A DNA stretch of 7,275 bases, taken from assembly GCA_003694875.1 (NCBI GenBank), contig RFJN01000191.1:1-7275 (forward strand). The letters are read 5' to 3'. Origin of the DNA: Planctomycetota bacterium. GTDB taxonomy: Bacteria > Planctomycetota > J058 > J103. Positions 5,530 through 7,275 of the stretch are shown here, one piece after another; positions within the stretch are counted from its first letter, which is position 1, and every line of letters begins with the position of its first letter. A program made the position numbers and the translations under genes. The notes beneath the pieces are model-generated. The model was given only the letters and a program-made list of their open reading frames with translations, searched no databases and had not been told where the DNA came from.

Positions 5530-6738
5530 TCACCGCGGCGTCTCGGGCGGGGGTTGCGCTTGCTTCGCGGGAGCCGATCCACGGGGCGAGCCGGCGCCGG
5601 TGTCCTCGCCTCCTCCCGAGCCGTCGGCACGGTCAGCTTCCCCGCGTGCGCGCCGCTCGAGCCGTTCGGCGAGTTCCTTGCGCACCTGCTGCACCTCGCC
5701 GCTCAGGCGCTCGAGTTCGACCGCCGCCTCGGCCGCGCGCCGCGCCGCCGCCGCGCTCGCCCGCTCGGCGGCGAGTCGACGCAGCTCGGCCGCGAGCGCG
5801 CTCGCCCGTGGGAACTTCGAGGCGAACGCCTCGAGGCGCTCGAGCGCCTGTTCCGGCGGACCGTCGAGGATCTGCGCCCGGAAGCGCAGAAACGCGAGTT
5901 CCGCCGCGTCGGGCGCCTGCCGTTCGAGGATCCGCTGCCACGCCTCGGCCGCCTGCGTGCGACCGCTCGCCCACTCGAGGCGCACGAGGGCGAGCAGCGT
6001 CGCGGGGTCGGAGACGTCGGCGGCGAACGCGCGCAGCAGCGCGGCGCGTTGCGTCGGCCGATCCCCGCGAGCCGCCGCCACGCGCGCGCGTTGCCGCTCG
6101 AGCCGCGCGATGTCGCGATAGACCGCAGCGGTACGCGCGAGCGGGTGGACGTCGGCCGCGGCCCACAGAAGCAGCGTCACGCGCTGCCATCGCCGCTCGG
6201 GTGTTTCGCTTTCGGCGACGGAGAGCGCCTCGCGGGCAAGCGACAGGCGCACGAGCGCGAGGCGCCGACGCGCCTCGGTGTCGTCGGGACGCTCGGCGAC
6301 GAGCCCCTGCAGGATCCGGGCGGCCTCCTCGAATCGGCGCCGGCTCGCCTCCCGGCTCGCGCGGGCGAGCGCGCGCTGCTGTCGGCGGGTTCGCCGTACG
6401 GCACCGCCCCCCCCACCGATCGTCTCGCAGCTTCGGCGCAGCGCCGCGATCTCGGAGCGCAGCGCCGCGTCGCCGTCCGACAGGGCCTCGGCCGCCGCCA
6501 GATACGCGCACGCCACACCGGGCCGCCCCGCACCGAGAGCCGCCTTCGCGCTCGCAAACCACGAGCGGGCCTGCAACGGTTGCGCAGGCGGTGCGGGATC
6601 GGTGAGCGCCCGAGCAGCGGCGGCGACCGTGCTCGGAGCGGGCCTGTCCGCCGGCGGCCTGTCGGTGCCCGCACACCCCGAGAGCGCGGCAGCCAGTACC
6701 GAGACCACCAGCCGTTCGCGCCGCCTGTGCCTCTTCAC
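5530..6738 (-). CDS. Predicted lipoprotein with helical (TPR-like) repeats and a C-terminal coiled coil
   Basis: I do not recognise a named family. The 402-residue product starts at GTG (6738) with GGAGG at 6752-6748, 9 nt upstream. It begins with a basic stretch (KRHRRRER), a hydrophobic segment (LVVSVLAAAL) and LSGC, a lipobox placing the lipidated Cys at residue 22; export and lipid anchoring are therefore likely. A Pro/Ala-rich spacer follows (about 23-52). Residues 53-300 are Ala/Arg/Leu-rich amphipathic helices; the segment FEEAARILQGLVAERPDD is TPR-like. Residues about 300-352 look coiled-coil (ELERLSGEVQQVRKELAERL). The last 40 residues are low-complexity Gly/Pro/Ser/Glu. A run of eight C at 6407-6414 encodes a Gly5 stretch (about residues 107-111), with the same frame good on both sides. 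The gene ends 128 nt before the tRNA; an envelope scaffold role is only a guess. Confidence 0.75.
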   Translation of the reverse strand: MKRHRRRERLVVSVLAAALSGCAGTDRPPADRPAPSTVAAAARALTDPAPPAQPLQARSWFASAKAALGAGRPGVACAYLAAAEALSDGDAALRSEIAALRRSCETIGGGGGAVRRTRRQQRALARASREASRRRFEEAARILQGLVAERPDDTEARRRLALVRLSLAREALSVAESETPERRWQRVTLLLWAAADVHPLARTAAVYRDIARLERQRARVAAARGDRPTQRAALLRAFAADVSDPATLLALVRLEWASGRTQAAEAWQRILERQAPDAAELAFLRFRAQILDGPPEQALERLEAFASKFPRASALAAELRRLAAERASAAAARRAAEAAVELERLSGEVQQVRKELAERLERRARGEADRADGSGGGEDTGAGSPRGSAPAKQAQPPPETPR

Positions 6739-6840
6739 CGCTGGTGTCCTCCGCTGCCCTGCCGCTTGGCGACCGCGGCCATGATCGCCCGCGCGGTGCC
6801 GGGACGCAACGGCGTCGGCTCGGCGGCCTCAACGCTGCGC

Positions 6841-6894
6841 CGACAAACGCGCAACCTTGGGCGTAACCGAAGGTTGTGGCGAGTTGCGTTGTCG
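6841..6894. repeat. Nested palindrome in the divergent intergenic region
   Basis: Three inverted repeats share one region. CGACAA (6841-6846) matches TTGTCG (6889-6894), CGCAAC (6850-6855) matches GTTGCG (6883-6888), and CAACCTT (6852-6858) matches AAGGTTG (6870-6876). The first two form one 12-bp stem with a 3-nt bulge; the third is an alternative inner stem. The right arm overlaps the candidate -35 of the plus-strand promoter, so this could be an operator for a dimeric regulator of the divergent pair, or an RNA structure if transcribed. Confidence 0.5.
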
Positions 6895-6918
6895 AGTCCC
6901 CCGCTCGCGCACTACCAT
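6889..6918 (+). promoter_or_regulatory. Candidate sigma70-like promoter for the plus-strand gene
   Basis: TTGTCG (6889-6894) and TACCAT (6913-6918) lie 18 nt apart, and initiation would fall near 6925, about 49 nt before the ATG at 6974. Both hexamers depart from consensus, so this is tentative. Its -35 lies inside the palindrome and the leader hairpin starts at the predicted transcript 5' end. Confidence 0.3.
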
Positions 6919-6923
6919 GGAGC

Positions 6924-6946
6924 GCGTCGCGACGCGTTCGCGACGC
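6924..6946 (+). promoter_or_regulatory. Perfect 9-bp inverted repeat in the leader of the plus-strand gene
   Basis: GCGTCGCGA (6924-6932) is the exact reverse complement of TCGCGACGC (6938-6946), with a 5-nt loop CGCGT. It lies between the candidate -10 and the ribosome binding site of the gene starting at 6974. It may act as an operator, a 5' mRNA stabilising hairpin or a translational element. CG-rich DNA makes short palindromes common, but nine perfect pairs with a short loop are notable. Confidence 0.45.
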
Positions 6947-6973
6947 TCGCAACCGCGCAGGAGATCCGACGCG

Positions 6974-7275
6974 ATGGAGCCGAGCGGCCCCTCCCCCCAC
7001 CGCTCCCGCGAGCACCGCCACCCGCTCGGGTGGTACTCGTTCACGCTGCCGCGAGGCTGGCAGATCGCAGCCCATGCCGATGACCCGCACGTGATGCGGC
7101 TCGTGCTGCCCGGCGGGGAAGGCAGCGGCTCGATCTCGGTCTCGACCTCCGAACACGAGCCCTTCCCCCCGGCATCGCTCGCACTGCTGCGTCGGTCGCT
7201 GCCCGGCATGTCGGTGATCGAGGCGAGTGCGGCCGAGGGCAGTCGCTGCGGCATGCGCTACGCCCGGCGCGACGA
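6974..7275 (+). CDS. Unrecognised protein, N-terminal fragment (cut by window edge)
   Basis: An ATG at 6974 opens a frame that stays open for 100 codons to the window edge. AGGAG at 6959-6963, 10 nt upstream, is a good ribosome binding site. The codons carry strong G/C third positions. The product has a polar, basic first 18 residues, then LGWYSFTLPRGWQIAAH and MRLVLPGGEGSGSISVSTSE, suggesting alternating beta strands, and later LLRRSLPGMSVIEA. There is no signal peptide or membrane segment. The 'FTLP-GW' pattern followed by strands resembles small domains such as the PsbP/DUF1795 type, but this is only a stylistic impression. It is transcribed divergently from the lipoprotein gene across 235 nt. 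I assign no function. Confidence 0.65.
   Translation, partial: MEPSGPSPHRSREHRHPLGWYSFTLPRGWQIAAHADDPHVMRLVLPGGEGSGSISVSTSEHEPFPPASLALLRRSLPGMSVIEASAAEGSRCGMRYARRD

Noticed and set aside
2912..6121. A 1069-codon open frame on the plus strand, antisense to prs, glmU, the tRNA and part of the lipoprotein gene
   Set aside because: It lies opposite clearly identified genes and crosses a tRNA gene. Its residues are the Arg/Ala/His/Pro-rich mix expected from the opposite strand of GC-rich coding DNA. No domain or plausible start region is visible.
6735..6782. A 15-codon minus-strand frame from ATG 6782 whose TGA overlaps the GTG start of the lipoprotein gene (GTGA)
   Set aside because: The overlap looks like translational coupling, but there is no ribosome binding site before the ATG and the frame is short. 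Chance is the simplest explanation.
4897..7083. A 728-codon plus-strand frame antisense to the lipoprotein gene and the start of glmU
   Set aside because: Its translation is low-complexity Arg/Ala/Pro, and it overlaps the tRNA, the promoter and the divergent gene. It is a high-GC shadow.
1..7275. Mobile elements, CRISPR arrays, toxin-antitoxin or defence genes
   Set aside because: No transposase or integrase motifs, no regularly spaced repeats, no terminal inverted repeats with target duplications, and no small paired genes were seen. Composition is even throughout.

Overview
This is a GC-rich bacterial chromosome segment carrying core housekeeping genes. Nearly everything is transcribed on the minus strand, so the biological order runs from high to low coordinates. 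Read that way it holds: a predicted lipoprotein with helical repeats (6738-5530); a strong sigma70-type promoter (about 5473-5445); tRNA-Gln(UUG) (5401-5330); glmU (5224-3923); prs (3910-2939); rplY/ctc (2840-2208); pth (2204-1572); rpsF (1495-1121); rpsR (1062-838); rplI (794-330); and the first 64 codons of dnaB (194 to beyond position 1). On the plus strand, divergent from the lipoprotein gene, an unrecognised gene starts at 6974 and runs off the right edge.

The order joins two familiar neighbourhoods. glmU-prs-ctc(rplY)-pth matches the Bacillus subtilis order. tRNA-Gln-prs-rplY-pth followed by rpsF-rpsR-rplI-dnaB is, from memory, typical of many proteobacterial and former 'deltaproteobacterial' genomes. 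Neither ychF after pth nor priB between rpsF and rpsR is present. High GC, a tRNA without encoded CCA, an L25 of the long two-domain (CTC/TL5) type, a class I Prs and a lipobox-bearing protein together suggest a high-GC diderm of the Myxococcota/Desulfobacterota type. That placement is an inference from gene order and sequence style; no species is recognised.

The genes fit a growth-linked cluster. GlmU makes UDP-GlcNAc for the cell wall and LPS. Prs makes PRPP for nucleotides and histidine. L25, S6, S18 and L9 are ribosomal proteins, Pth recycles peptidyl-tRNA, and DnaB is the replicative helicase. The spacing is tight from glmU to prs (12 nt) and from rplY to pth (3 nt, GTG start, Shine-Dalgarno inside the rplY end). 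The tRNA promoter has a GC-rich discriminator and may drive part of the operon as well as the tRNA.

I see no mobile element, CRISPR array, defence locus or new system. The points most worth a second look are: a GlmU whose left-handed beta-helix is about 34 residues short and whose conserved acetyltransferase arginine (E. coli Arg333) is Gly; a Pth with Gln-Lys in place of the His-Asn pair of its substrate loop; a nested palindrome and a leader hairpin in the divergent 6739-6973 intergenic region; and short direct repeats two helical turns apart just upstream of the tRNA promoter.
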